From positions 310,001 to 374,000 of the forward strand of contig PABP01000014.1 in assembly GCA_002699585.1 (NCBI GenBank): a stretch of 64,000 nucleotides of DNA, read 5' to 3'. Below, piece after piece: positions 25,577-34,669 of this stretch (within the stretch, counting starts at the first letter, position 1; every line of letters starts with the position of its first letter). The notes under the pieces were generated by a model. It saw only the letters and a program-made list of their open reading frames with translations. It searched no databases and was not told the origin of the DNA. Position numbers and translations under genes: made by a program. Source of the stretch: Anaerolineaceae bacterium. Its GTDB lineage: Bacteria; Chloroflexota; Anaerolineae; Aggregatilineales; Phototrophicaceae.

Positions 25577-26059
25577 ATGCTCATCGACCTGATCCGCAAC
25601 TACTACGGTTATCATTTTACGATCAATCGCAAAATCTGGGATACATGCATCAGTGAGCTGACCGACGAGCAGTTTCTCGAAGAAACTGAGTATGGTGTTG
25701 GCTCGGTCCGCGACCAGGTTGTGCATATGATGAGCGTCGATAATGCCTGGTTTGGCGACCTGATTGGCGAGGCGTTCATCGCGCATATGGACCCGGCCCA
25801 CTATCCTAATCGCGATATCATCCGCAAAACCTGGGATGAGGTCGAGAAGAAGATGCGTAACATCCTGAAGAACCTGAACGATGATCTCCTCGTAAAGCCA
25901 TTCCCTGGCTCTGAGGGCGCGTTCAATCATGGCCAGATGCTGCTACACGTCGTCAATCATGGGACCGACCACCGCGCCCAATTGCTGAAAATGCTGCACG
26001 CATATGGCATCGAAACCTTCCCACAGGATTACATCTTTTTCGCATTGGATCGTATGTAG
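25577..26059 (+). CDS. DinB-family protein
   Basis: The 160-residue helical protein is a DinB/YfiT-type four-helix bundle. It begins MLIDLIRNYYGYHFTINRKIWDTC and carries the family's metal-binding pattern: a His in SVRDQVVHMMSVDNAWFG and two in HVVNHGTDHRAQLLKML. DinB proteins are thiol-dependent or metal-dependent enzymes acting on small electrophiles or thiol adducts; the substrate is unknown. The frame is open to 25523, but a GAGGGG some 11 bases before 25577 supports the shorter start. A possible attenuator lies upstream. Confidence 0.88.
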   Translation: MLIDLIRNYYGYHFTINRKIWDTCISELTDEQFLEETEYGVGSVRDQVVHMMSVDNAWFGDLIGEAFIAHMDPAHYPNRDIIRKTWDEVEKKMRNILKNLNDDLLVKPFPGSEGAFNHGQMLLHVVNHGTDHRAQLLKMLHAYGIETFPQDYIFFALDRM

Positions 26060-26285
26060 TACTAGGTTTGTAGGCCCATAAACGATTGTCATCGGGGTGA
26101 TGTTTGGCATCAGCCGCGATGACGTTCCTCGTGAGCAGTGACGTAAGAGTGACTCCAGCCATCACCTCTAGGTAATATAAGGTCGACTGTTTTGCAGGTT
26201 GGTTTTGCCTATCCTGAGAGCAGGTAAACGGCTACATTCGATTGACAATCATATATGGACATTACACACAAGGAAGATCTGTTAC

Positions 26286-26756
26286 ATGGCTAAAGCAACT
26301 GTCTCATTAGGCCCGGAAGGGTATCGCACGATCATCAAGAGCCGCGACCACGAATATATCGCTGATGAGCCGCTAGACGAAGGTGGCACCGACAGCGGCC
26401 CGATGCCAACAGAAATGCTGTTAGGTGCACTGGGTGCATGCATCGCGGTCACCTGCCGCCTGTATGCTGAACGCAAAAAATGGCCGCTGGAAGGCGTTGA
26501 CGTCTCTCTGGATTCCGAGCGCTTTAAGGGCAAAGACTACGCCGATTATGACGGTGACGAGTTGTTCGTCCATGAAATCCGCAAGAGCATTTCCTTCAAA
26601 GGTGACGATCTGACCGATGATCAGCGCGAACGCCTGCTAGAAATTGCCGGGAAATGTCCAGTCCACAGGCTGATCGCTCTACCGACCTTCTTCAAAGAAA
26701 CACTGGTCGATGACATCTTTGCAGACGATGAAGCCGAGCCGTTGGTGCGCGACTAA
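26286..26756 (+). CDS. OsmC-family peroxiredoxin-like protein
   Basis: The 156-residue protein has the OsmC/Ohr fold. It shows the helix bearing the first reactive cysteine, GPMPTEMLLGALGACIAVTCRLYAERK (Cys52, with Cys57 nearby), and the second in IAGKCPVHRLI. It follows the YhfA-type branch (central motif KWPLEGVDVSL) and not Ohr proper. Members reduce organic peroxides with thiols. The ATG at 26286 has AAGGAAG upstream; a longer frame to 26199 lacks a ribosome site. It is monocistronic, ending at 26816. Confidence 0.9.
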   Translation: MAKATVSLGPEGYRTIIKSRDHEYIADEPLDEGGTDSGPMPTEMLLGALGACIAVTCRLYAERKKWPLEGVDVSLDSERFKGKDYADYDGDELFVHEIRKSISFKGDDLTDDQRERLLEIAGKCPVHRLIALPTFFKETLVDDIFADDEAEPLVRD

Positions 26757-26815
26757 ACCGTCTCAATACCAAATAACACCGAGCCATCGTAATAATACGT
26801 AGAACAAACACGTAG

Positions 26816-26844
26816 AACGCCCGTATAATGCGGGCGTTTTTATT
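26816..26844 (+). terminator. Rho-independent terminator after the OsmC gene
   Basis: AACGCCCG and CGGGCGTT pair across TATAATG and are followed by TTTTTATTT. Confidence 0.85.
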
Positions 26845-26974
26845 TAAGTATTGGCTTAAGCATCACACTATCTACGTAGAAAATCCGTATTTCATTACGA
26901 TTTATTTACACCTTGCGAGTACAGATTAATGTATGATTAATAGCAAGTAAAAGTAATGCACGTGGGGTGTCATT

Positions 26975-27361
26975 GTGTACATAAACGAATGGGATAACGC
27001 TGATAAGACGATTGTGACACAAACCGTAGCCGGTCGAATTTCTGCGGAAGAAATGAGACAGGGCATGATTCAGTTAGGCGAAATGATCGATAGTGTTGAC
27101 CACGATGTTTTTATGATAACGGTTGTCGACAACTGGATATGGTTGCCTAAAGATTTCGGCAGTATTGTCCGTGACTATGATGCTCATTTTCGTAAAAATC
27201 TTGTTCTGCAGTTGGTTGTCGGCAGCAGTTATACCCTACGCTTGGCGATGAACCTCGCAAGCATCGTCGCCCCACAATCTTTTGAGCGGTCCCGTATGGT
27301 CAAAAGTGAAGCTGAAGCTTATGAATTAATCGCCCAATATCAGCAGGGTACCCCCGTCTAA
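26975..27361 (+). CDS. Small STAS/SpoIIAA-like protein (paralog B)
   Basis: The 128-residue protein follows the same plan as the 3971, 40889, 41371 and 53805 products. An N-terminal hairpin (WDNADKTIVTQTVAGRISAEEMRQGMIQL) leads to a strand VFMITVVDNWIWLPKDF, a helix, a strand LVLQLVVGSSYTLR, and a final segment ending EAEAYELIAQY. This G-x-I-S/T-x-E-E pattern with a closing acidic helix is what SpoIIAA/STAS-like (SEC14-like) domains show. The start is GTG with GGGGTG upstream. It is a lone gene with its own terminator; role unknown. Confidence 0.6.
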   Translation: MYINEWDNADKTIVTQTVAGRISAEEMRQGMIQLGEMIDSVDHDVFMITVVDNWIWLPKDFGSIVRDYDAHFRKNLVLQLVVGSSYTLRLAMNLASIVAPQSFERSRMVKSEAEAYELIAQYQQGTPV

Positions 27362-27414
27362 GATTGAGATTCAGCGTCGAAAGTCAGTAATGACAACTTC
27401 ACTCCAAAGAGGTC

Positions 27415-27435
27415 GGCCCACTGTGGGCCTTTTTT
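27415..27435 (+). terminator. Rho-independent terminator
   Basis: GGCCCA-CTG-TGGGCC followed by TTTTTT, about 50 bases after the STAS-like gene. Confidence 0.85.
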
Positions 27436-27557
27436 GTCTATAAGCCCATAAATGATGCACACAGTTGCAAAGTCCGGCCTTGCCTGCCACTATTGGCCTG
27501 ATTAATCTGGTTGCGCTTGACGGAAAGCACCTTGTTGTGCTGCACAAAGTAGGGCTT

Positions 27558-28937
27558 ATGCCACCTAAATTGCTCCAACGCACATTTTTCACGCTGATCC
27601 TGCTCAGCTATTTGCTGGTTGCGGGTTTATTTGCGCTGCAAACACCAGACTGGCAAGCGCCGGATGAACCGGCCCACTATAACGTCGTGCGCCAAATTGT
27701 GGCCAATACGGCCTACCCAGTCATCGAAGCCGGGGATTGGGACAGCGCCTATTTAGAAACGCTCAAGAGCAACCAATTTTCGCCAGGGCTGTTGAGTGAT
27801 CTCGACAGCGTGCAATACGAAGATCATCAGCCGCCGCTGTATTACCTGATTCAAGCGCCTGTGTTTGCATTAACAGGCGGTAGCCTCCACGCGCTGCGGC
27901 TCGCCTCGGTGCTGATGGGCACGATTGTGGTCGTGATGGCCTATTTCATTGGCCGCGAGATGTTCCCTGGGCAGCCGCAAATCGCGCTAGGAGCGATGGC
28001 CCTGGTGGCCTTTTTACCGCAGCATGTGCATATATTGGCCTCAGTGAACAATGACGCCCTGGGCGAAGCAGTCGTGGCGGTGGCGCTGTGGTTGATGGTG
28101 CTGCACATTAAGGGCAGCCGCGCCCCGGTCTGGCTGCTGGGCGTCGTGCTGGGCATCGGCTTGCTGACTAAAACCACAACTTACTTTTTGGTGGTTCCAG
28201 CAGCGATGGCCATCTGGCTGCGCTGGGCCTTACGCCCCGATGGGGAACGTAAGCTGCTGCGGCTGGCGCATCTGTGGCTGGTGATGGGCATCATCGCCCT
28301 GCTGATTGGCGGCGGCTGGTGGCTGCGGAACATCGCTACCTACGGCATGCCGGACTTTTTGGGGTTGGCGGCCCATGACAGCGTGGTCGTCGGCCAATTG
28401 CGCACCGAGGAACTCATCGCACAGGTGGGTAGTACCCAATACACCAATCAGTTCCTACGCACGACCATGCGCAGCTATTGGGGACAATTCGGCTGGATGG
28501 CGGTACCACTGGAAGCGCGTATCTACCTCGGTATCCAGATTTTGATCGTCTTCTCGCTGATTGGGCTGGTGCTGCGGTTGGGCATCCGCGCCATGCGACC
28601 GCGTGACCCGGCCCTGGGCAATGATCTGCCTAACGAGGTGCTCATTCAGGACCAGTTGTGGGTGCTGATGGGCACGGTGCTGCTGCTGAGTATGCTGGCG
28701 TTTGGCTATTACAACAGCGAATTTGTGCAGTTCCAGGGGCGCTATATGTACCCGGGCCTGATTCCGTTCGCACTGGCGCTGGTGCTGGGCGTCGATGCGT
28801 GGCGGCACTGGCTACTAGGGCGTATTCCGGCCACGCGCTGGCTGACCGTGCTGCCCTTCTGGGCCTTTGCCCTGGTCGATGTCTATGTGCTGACACGGCA
28901 CATTGTACCCGCGCTCAGCCCGCCCATCATCGGCTGA
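27558..28937 (+). CDS. GT-C fold membrane glycosyltransferase (GT39/DUF2142-like)
   Basis: The 459-residue protein starts MPPKLLQRTFFTLILLSYLLVAGLFAL, then PDWQAPDEPAHYNVVRQI, where the acidic DEPAHY pair matches the catalytic loop of GT39/DUF2142 proteins. Near residue 95 comes EDHQPPLYYLIQAP. About ten further hydrophobic helices follow. It likely transfers sugar from a polyprenyl-phosphate carrier at the outer membrane face. Another 31 codons are open upstream to 27465, but AGGG close to the ATG at 27558 and the hydrophobic onset favour this start. It leads an envelope cluster that continues to 38 kb. Confidence 0.8.
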   Translation: MPPKLLQRTFFTLILLSYLLVAGLFALQTPDWQAPDEPAHYNVVRQIVANTAYPVIEAGDWDSAYLETLKSNQFSPGLLSDLDSVQYEDHQPPLYYLIQAPVFALTGGSLHALRLASVLMGTIVVVMAYFIGREMFPGQPQIALGAMALVAFLPQHVHILASVNNDALGEAVVAVALWLMVLHIKGSRAPVWLLGVVLGIGLLTKTTTYFLVVPAAMAIWLRWALRPDGERKLLRLAHLWLVMGIIALLIGGGWWLRNIATYGMPDFLGLAAHDSVVVGQLRTEELIAQVGSTQYTNQFLRTTMRSYWGQFGWMAVPLEARIYLGIQILIVFSLIGLVLRLGIRAMRPRDPALGNDLPNEVLIQDQLWVLMGTVLLLSMLAFGYYNSEFVQFQGRYMYPGLIPFALALVLGVDAWRHWLLGRIPATRWLTVLPFWAFALVDVYVLTRHIVPALSPPIIG

Positions 28938-29013
28938 CCGCAGGCCAAACGTTAGGCCGAGCGGGGCGTATCTGCCTGTAGAATAGGGTCATGAGAACAA
29001 ACGAGAGGCTTTC

Positions 29014-29649
29014 ATGACACTTGTGATGTCCGGCGAAACCCTGCGTAAATCGTTAGCTCGACTGCTGAAAATGGCCGCGCTGTTGGCGACCTGGGGCTTT
29101 ATCTTATTCATCCTGGCCATGTTTACCGAGTTCATTATGGCCCCGTGGGATACAGCCATCACGCAGCCAGATATCGGCACCTGGCAGCGGACGCTCAATG
29201 ACTTCTTCGACCTGGGGCCGGGACAATGGTTGGTGGCGACGGCGGTCGTGCTGGGGAATGTTTATATCGCCTTCCGCTTGTGGCTCAAGCGAAACCGCTT
29301 ACCCTGGCGCTTTATCATCAACAATGCACTGTTCGTGTGGCTGCTCTTCCCGCTGATGATGCTGGCGTTCCGGCTGAATAGCATCATCTTCCCCTATCCC
29401 GATGTGCTCTACGACCCAAATTATCGCGGCTACCACCTGTCGATTGTACCCGGTGTGGTCGCCCTGGCCGTGATTGCTATGTGGTTTATGGTGCAAAATC
29501 GGCTGCATGATAAGCGCAAACGCAAACGTCAATCAGAGGATGTCGCCCGCGCGCCGGATGTGTCGCGGTTGGTTGATGGTGAACAGCTAACAGGGCGACA
29601 ATCAGCGGAGATGGACAACAGCCTGTTGCAGGATGCGCACAGCCAATGA
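29014..29649 (+). CDS. Membrane protein of unknown function (tandem paralog 1)
   Basis: The 211-residue protein has four hydrophobic helices (about 21-45, 72-90, 103-122, 147-165) and a polar ~45-residue C-terminal tail rich in Lys/Arg then Gln/Asp. Between helices 3 and 4 lies FPYPDVLYDPNYRGYHLSIVP, almost repeated in the next gene (FPYPETYDPNYAGYHLTVLP). Both halves of the pair share the helix order, so they are duplicated. I do not recognise a family. The last four bases overlap the next start (ATGA), giving coupled translation. Confidence 0.75.
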   Translation: MTLVMSGETLRKSLARLLKMAALLATWGFILFILAMFTEFIMAPWDTAITQPDIGTWQRTLNDFFDLGPGQWLVATAVVLGNVYIAFRLWLKRNRLPWRFIINNALFVWLLFPLMMLAFRLNSIIFPYPDVLYDPNYRGYHLSIVPGVVALAVIAMWFMVQNRLHDKRKRKRQSEDVARAPDVSRLVDGEQLTGRQSAEMDNSLLQDAHSQ

Positions 29650-30173
29650 TTCTGGAGCCGCAGTCACGAATTCACCGATTGGGACTGTCTATAGGTTTAT
29701 TTGCCACATCTATCGTAATGGCATTGTTCGTCACGCGCTTTACGTGGTACTACGTGGGATTGAGATTGGTTCGAGAGTTTACAATAAGCTACTTGTCGCC
29801 TGATCCCTTGCAATATGATGTAGGAAACATTTCGGGCTGGCTAGGGCCAGGAACGACCCTAGTTGGGTGCTTGATACTGGTTGCCCATATGATGTTCGTC
29901 TATAGGGCCATGCAGCGAAAAATGCTATTTCTCCAAAGGATGACAGTCTACAGCTTCTTTTTCCTCGGCGCATTGTTTGTGTTCGTTCCGCTGGCTGAAC
30001 AGGTAACGACTCAAGTGCTATTTCCCTATCCAGAGACATACGACCCCAATTACGCAGGCTATCATCTGACGGTGCTGCCAATGGGAGTGATGGTTGGATT
30101 GCTGGCAATCTGGTTCCGGGCGCAGTGGAAGCTGACCAGTGGTCGCAAGCGGAAAGTTGAAGAATTAGTCTAA
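29646..30173 (+). CDS. Membrane protein of unknown function (tandem paralog 2)
   Basis: The 175-residue protein has four hydrophobic helices and the conserved loop YPETYDPNYAGYHLTVLPMG before the last helix, as in its upstream neighbour. It lacks the neighbour's long polar tail and ends in a short basic stretch (SGRKRKVEELV). The sequence is more AT-rich than the preceding gene, so the duplicates have diverged in composition. The start overlaps the upstream stop. The shared loop, predicted on one side of the membrane, is the only candidate functional site. Confidence 0.75.
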   Translation: MILEPQSRIHRLGLSIGLFATSIVMALFVTRFTWYYVGLRLVREFTISYLSPDPLQYDVGNISGWLGPGTTLVGCLILVAHMMFVYRAMQRKMLFLQRMTVYSFFFLGALFVFVPLAEQVTTQVLFPYPETYDPNYAGYHLTVLPMGVMVGLLAIWFRAQWKLTSGRKRKVEELV

Positions 30174-30196
30174 CTACAAAAGGCAAAGCTCGTTCT

Positions 30197-31438
30197 ATGC
30201 TATTCAAACTCAAAATGATCGTCATTGTACTGTTTACAACTGTAGCCATGCGGCCCCCTGTGCAAGAAAAGGCCTCTTCCTGGATTTACGACCTCGTTGA
30301 ATTTGGTTATGACAGATACGAGATCACACGGACGAATTTCCAGACGAATGAAAGTGAAGTTGTTGCATCGATATCGCGCAAACCTACGTTCAGTCTGGCG
30401 TCGTTGATGAGAGCGGAAGAACTCGATATTGCAGCGAGATATCGAGCTCAAGATTGGGCATTACCTTCTGATGTAGATCCTTACAGCTATTTTGACCAGC
30501 CCCCAACAAATGTCTTCGTCACTAGCTTTGCCGTTTCACCTGACGATGAATTGCTTGCCGTTTCGATAACTTATAGCTCATGTTTGACTCGTCCAAGGTA
30601 TGAGTGTTTTGGAGCATCCAATATAGATGTTATCACAATTGCAACAGGGGAAACTGAAACGGTATGGAGCATTCCCCTTCAGGCACAAACGCCATACCTT
30701 CCTAGTTGCAATTACAGTTATACGTATTTCGAACTTTTTACTGAGGTTATTGTTTCTGAAATACGCTGGACACCTGACAACAGTGCCATCATCGCTCAAC
30801 TTTCTAATGCTGCTCGTTTACCGGACAAGCCGCTTGTAGTAATACCTCTTGCGACGAGTGATACGCCCTTCAGCGTGATAAATGGTGGCCATGACTGGGC
30901 CATTCTTCCAGATAGCCGCACGATTGTATCGGTAGCCGGAGATTGTGTGACGAATGATTCAGATGTTTTCTACAGAGCTTCATTCGATCTTGATGGTAGC
31001 GTGACGGCCGATTCCGTAAACCTCGCTGCTCCAATTTGGAGAGCCGGTATCCCTGATGGGAATTGGAGTCCTGGGATAGTGTCTTTCGAGGACAAGATTT
31101 TATTTGCTATAGAAACAGAGGATGGAGCATATGTCGTTGGAGATACACAGCGGCTAGCCGTTATTTCCCCAGGCCCATTAGCCCAACCGACACTGCTTGA
31201 TCTGACCCTACCGGGATTCCAAAGGTTGGAATCTTCATCAACTGGCGATCAGGTTGTGATTGAAGATGTTAACGGCATACTCTGGGCGTTGGATGAATCC
31301 CTGACAGATAGACAAATAACCCAATCGCCTGTGACGTTCTGGCGATTTATGGATAGTACACATCTGGCTGTCCAATATGAAGGTAGCGAAGATTTCGACA
31401 TCATCGAGATCACTCCCTTTATAGCACCAACCGATTAA
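30197..31438 (+). CDS. Probable exported propeller-like protein, unknown
   Basis: The 413-residue protein begins with a short hydrophobic stretch (LKMIVIVLFTTVAM), probably a signal or anchor. It then contains repeated beta-strand blocks typical of TolB/WD40-like propellers: VFVTSFAVSPDDELLAVSI, IRWTPDNSAIIAQLS, HDWAILPDSRTIVSV and LESSSTGDQVVIEDVNGILWALD. Four cysteines lie in the middle blade (YSSCLTRPRYECFG and PSCNYSY). The S/T-P-D-x-x motifs recur about every 60 residues, but no family is identifiable. Base composition is AT-rich compared with the following GH gene. It lies 23 bases after the paralog pair. Confidence 0.6.
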   Translation: MLFKLKMIVIVLFTTVAMRPPVQEKASSWIYDLVEFGYDRYEITRTNFQTNESEVVASISRKPTFSLASLMRAEELDIAARYRAQDWALPSDVDPYSYFDQPPTNVFVTSFAVSPDDELLAVSITYSSCLTRPRYECFGASNIDVITIATGETETVWSIPLQAQTPYLPSCNYSYTYFELFTEVIVSEIRWTPDNSAIIAQLSNAARLPDKPLVVIPLATSDTPFSVINGGHDWAILPDSRTIVSVAGDCVTNDSDVFYRASFDLDGSVTADSVNLAAPIWRAGIPDGNWSPGIVSFEDKILFAIETEDGAYVVGDTQRLAVISPGPLAQPTLLDLTLPGFQRLESSSTGDQVVIEDVNGILWALDESLTDRQITQSPVTFWRFMDSTHLAVQYEGSEDFDIIEITPFIAPTD

Positions 31439-31476
31439 GCGCACACAGGCTGGTGGGTTTCAGATCCCAAATAGCC

Positions 31477-33441
31477 CTATTCCACGCGGGTGGTGGCCTG
31501 CGCGATCAAATCCAGGTTGCCGGACCAGTGACCAGCGGCATCCAGCGCCCAGGCAGCAAAAGCATAGGTATGCCCGGGTTCGCCATTGTAGACGCCTCTT
31601 GTCTCCGGTGTTTCCAGCCAGGGCTGCCACTCGCCGCCATCAATCTGCACCCAGATGAGATAACGCTCAATCGGGCTGGCATCGGTCGCGCCCCAATTGA
31701 CCTGGAAGCTGGGCAGGCTGATATCCGGCAGCGGCGCCATGAAGGTCACGGGGGCCTCGTCATCGCCCGCAACCGGAATCAGCGGCACAGCTCCGGGCGT
31801 TGGATCAAACGGCGAACTGGGTTCGGGCGTGCCCGTCGGCGTAGGAACCAGAGTTGGGGTTGGCGGCAGGAGTTCACCTTCAGCAGCCTCGATGATGATA
31901 ACGGGTGGCCCACCAATCGCGGAGGGGTCGCGCGCCTCACGCTGCGGATAGGCATCTTCATGGGCGGCAGCCAGATTCACGCGGAACTCGCCCTCGGAAT
32001 CCGGGCGGATGGTGCGATTGTCGCCTTCTAGCGTGTAGAGCAGCGCCGTGCTGCCCGATGCGGAAAAGACCGCCGCGTTGGCGTCTAAGCTGTGGTTCCA
32101 GATGACGTGGATGAGTTCGCCTGTGCGAGAAAAGGTAATACGGGTGACGTTATTGCTGCGCACGATGCCCGCTGGCTCGAAAGGTTCGCGGCCAAAAATA
32201 TCGGCCAACAAGCGGAAAGCAGTTGCCGCCGGACGCGGTGAGTTCGGCAAGGGATGCTGACTGTAGCAGGCGGCACTGCTAGGGTTGCGGAACAGCCCAT
32301 AGGCATCCCCAGAGCAGGCCACGCCGCTTAAACAGAGTTCGCCATTGTTCGGTGGGAAATCGGTCCCGGCGTGTTGGTCGCCGCAGTCATCATAGAGCTG
32401 GTGGAAGAAAACCACCGACGCGCCTTCGTACCAGGCATAGGCCGTGCTCTGGATGATGAACCAGGCCTGCTGCTGCTGCGTCGCACGCTTAAAACGGGCA
32501 TCTTCGTCGTTTGCCGCCCAAACAGGACCGGGATAGTCATCCCACACGGAAACGCCCGTTTCTGTCAGCCAGATAGGTTTTTCGATGTCATAGGCATCGA
32601 GCGTCTCGCGGGCGACCAGGGTCAGCCAACCACTGCGCCAGGGATAGCTGTAGTTATGCACAGCGACGGCATCCATGTACCAGTTATTGGCCTCAACGTT
32701 GGGATCATTGATGTAAATATCGAGCACGCGCGCCAACCAGTTAGATTCTGTGCTATAGAGCAACCCGCCAAAAACGATAGTCGCATTGGGGTCGGCCTGT
32801 TTCGCCGCCAGATAGCCGACTTTCAGCAGGCGAGCGTATGCCAGCACGCCCCCGCTCCAGAACTGCTCCAAATCGGGTTCGTTCCACATTTCCCAGGTTT
32901 TAACGCCGATACCCGCTGACCATCCCAATTCGCGGGCCAGCACGCCTCCCGGTTTGTAGCGATCCACTGACGCATACACAAAATTGGCCCAAGGGTTGTT
33001 TGGATTGAGCGCCTTACCCGGTTCCGGGAAGTCGCTGCCATCAGCGAAAACGGGTTCGTTCAGACCAGTGATGCTATCGCCATCCTGGGCAAAATCAGGA
33101 CGCCCCAACAACACTGCCAGCGACTGCATCCTGAAGCGCATGTCATCACTGACGAGGCGATCATACTCGCCCCATTGATATTGACCTTGTTGGGCTTCCA
33201 CGGAGGACCAGTACAGCGGCCAGCGTGTGCGGCCAGCCCCCAGGCTGAGGGCATGCTGATAACGCATGTCATCGGCGGGAGATTGGGCAGATGAAACGAA
33301 GGTGATGCCCAATTGTGGCGATCGAATATAGGTCTGGTCGAAGATGCTGTTGGCATCGGTCGTGGGCACCGGGCTAAGCTGGGCCTGAACTGCACCTATT
33401 ATTAACAGCAGCAGGCCGAATAGAATACACACACGCTTCAT
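31477..33441 (-). CDS. Secreted clan-A glycoside hydrolase (GH39/GH5-like)
   Basis: The 654-residue protein has a signal peptide (MKRVCILFGLLLLIIGAVQA, about 1-20). A TIM-barrel hydrolase domain follows, with acid/base Glu188 in KTWEMWNEPD and nucleophile Glu294 in IEKPIWLTETGVS, the pair expected of retaining clan-A enzymes. The block LGAGRTRWPLYWSSVEAQQGQYQW matches the N-terminal strand of GH39/GH5-like proteins. A Pro/Thr-rich linker (PTPTLVPTPTGTPEPSS) precedes a C-terminal fibronectin-like module. The polysaccharide target is unknown. The frame is open to 33537; the hydrophobic signal fixes the start near 33441, with AGGAG about 14 bases before it. Confidence 0.85.
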   Translation of the reverse strand: MKRVCILFGLLLLIIGAVQAQLSPVPTTDANSIFDQTYIRSPQLGITFVSSAQSPADDMRYQHALSLGAGRTRWPLYWSSVEAQQGQYQWGEYDRLVSDDMRFRMQSLAVLLGRPDFAQDGDSITGLNEPVFADGSDFPEPGKALNPNNPWANFVYASVDRYKPGGVLARELGWSAGIGVKTWEMWNEPDLEQFWSGGVLAYARLLKVGYLAAKQADPNATIVFGGLLYSTESNWLARVLDIYINDPNVEANNWYMDAVAVHNYSYPWRSGWLTLVARETLDAYDIEKPIWLTETGVSVWDDYPGPVWAANDEDARFKRATQQQQAWFIIQSTAYAWYEGASVVFFHQLYDDCGDQHAGTDFPPNNGELCLSGVACSGDAYGLFRNPSSAACYSQHPLPNSPRPAATAFRLLADIFGREPFEPAGIVRSNNVTRITFSRTGELIHVIWNHSLDANAAVFSASGSTALLYTLEGDNRTIRPDSEGEFRVNLAAAHEDAYPQREARDPSAIGGPPVIIIEAAEGELLPPTPTLVPTPTGTPEPSSPFDPTPGAVPLIPVAGDDEAPVTFMAPLPDISLPSFQVNWGATDASPIERYLIWVQIDGGEWQPWLETPETRGVYNGEPGHTYAFAAWALDAAGHWSGNLDLIAQATTRVE

Positions 33442-33478
33442 CACCGTGTTACAACTCCTAGGGGCATAATATTGAACT

Positions 33479-34498
33479 CTACTCAATTTTCGTGAGATTG
33501 GGTGAGCCCGTGAACAAAAAAGTCTCCATGGAACCATCTATGTTTTCAATGAAGAAATAATCCTCTTCAATGAGCGTTACCACACGGAATGCTAAACCGT
33601 TCCGATCATCACTGGTTAGCCGCCATTCAAGATTACCCTGGTTATCTAACTTAAGAAGTTCAGATGTCGTTTCTGACTGTGAATCTATCCAATTAACATG
33701 GAAATAGATATTTCCCTGCGGATCCACAGCGACAAAATGAAAGAAAAACAGATCTTGTTCTTTATGTGTCAGGAGAATAGGGTCTAAATGAGCAGAGACA
33801 TCCTGCCACTCCCCATCAGAATGGCTGTAGCGCTTGATAACAAACGTTCCCCATTCTTGATCGCTCATCGTCGGTATGACATACAGATCGCCATCTAACC
33901 CGGCCACTATGCTTTGCCAGGGGCGCACCATTGGATGACTATAGTTACCCATTTCAATGACGGTATCTAAAATAAGATCTTCGCTGCTGACATGCATCAC
34001 ATCCACATAAACCGTGTCATTATCTACGTTGCAAACCAGGAAGCGGTCGTTTGCAAAAGCGTAAACATAGGGTTCTCCGATCATGACAGCGTTTGCATTA
34101 CAGTAGGTTAGTTGAGCTGTTGATTGAGGCCCGACTAAAGTCATAAATGTTCGGGTAGGTATATCAAATAGGACGTAATCCTGGGGTCCATCTATACCAA
34201 CAAATAGGATGCGATTGTCCGTAAGGGGAATGAAACCCCGCCTTATAGTTTGGAAATCATGTAGCGCAGCTATGTCAAATCTCTGGATATCGCTGCCACT
34301 CTTGCTAAGCACAAACAATTCTATTTCATTACGCAGCATATAGATCGTGCCATCTTCAGCAACTTTGTATCTATCTACGCAGTAATGCGCTTCACACTCA
34401 ATGGCACTTAAATAGGCTTCTTGCTGTATTGTTTGAGCAGCATCAGCACCTATTGTTAGCCACAGCATAACCAAAACTGAAACAATACGTTTAATCAT
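33479..34498 (-). CDS. Secreted propeller-like protein, unknown
   Basis: The 339-residue protein has a clear signal peptide (MIKRIVSVLVMLWLTIGADA). Repeated blades follow, in which a strand reading VAEDGTIYMLRN, LTDNRILFVGIDG, GLDGDLYVIPT or VDPQGNIYFHVNW recurs, suggesting a six- to seven-bladed beta-propeller. Two closely spaced cysteines (CEAHYC) near the start could form a disulfide. The gene is AT-rich relative to its neighbours. It lies directly upstream of the glycoside hydrolase on the same strand (gap 37 bases), so they may be co-expressed. Confidence 0.65.
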   Translation of the reverse strand: MIKRIVSVLVMLWLTIGADAAQTIQQEAYLSAIECEAHYCVDRYKVAEDGTIYMLRNEIELFVLSKSGSDIQRFDIAALHDFQTIRRGFIPLTDNRILFVGIDGPQDYVLFDIPTRTFMTLVGPQSTAQLTYCNANAVMIGEPYVYAFANDRFLVCNVDNDTVYVDVMHVSSEDLILDTVIEMGNYSHPMVRPWQSIVAGLDGDLYVIPTMSDQEWGTFVIKRYSHSDGEWQDVSAHLDPILLTHKEQDLFFFHFVAVDPQGNIYFHVNWIDSQSETTSELLKLDNQGNLEWRLTSDDRNGLAFRVVTLIEEDYFFIENIDGSMETFLFTGSPNLTKIE

Positions 34499-34669
34499 TG
34501 CATTTGTTTTTCGATTGCTTTTCAGAATACAAAGCTATCATTTGTCAGCTATCATAAAAAATATCTTAATCATTGTAATGGGCCTTCCCTACCAGCCAAA
34601 TGATAAGATAATTGACAAGTAGTCTAAACAAACGCACAGTAGCAAACAATCCAGGCGAGGATGCGTGAT

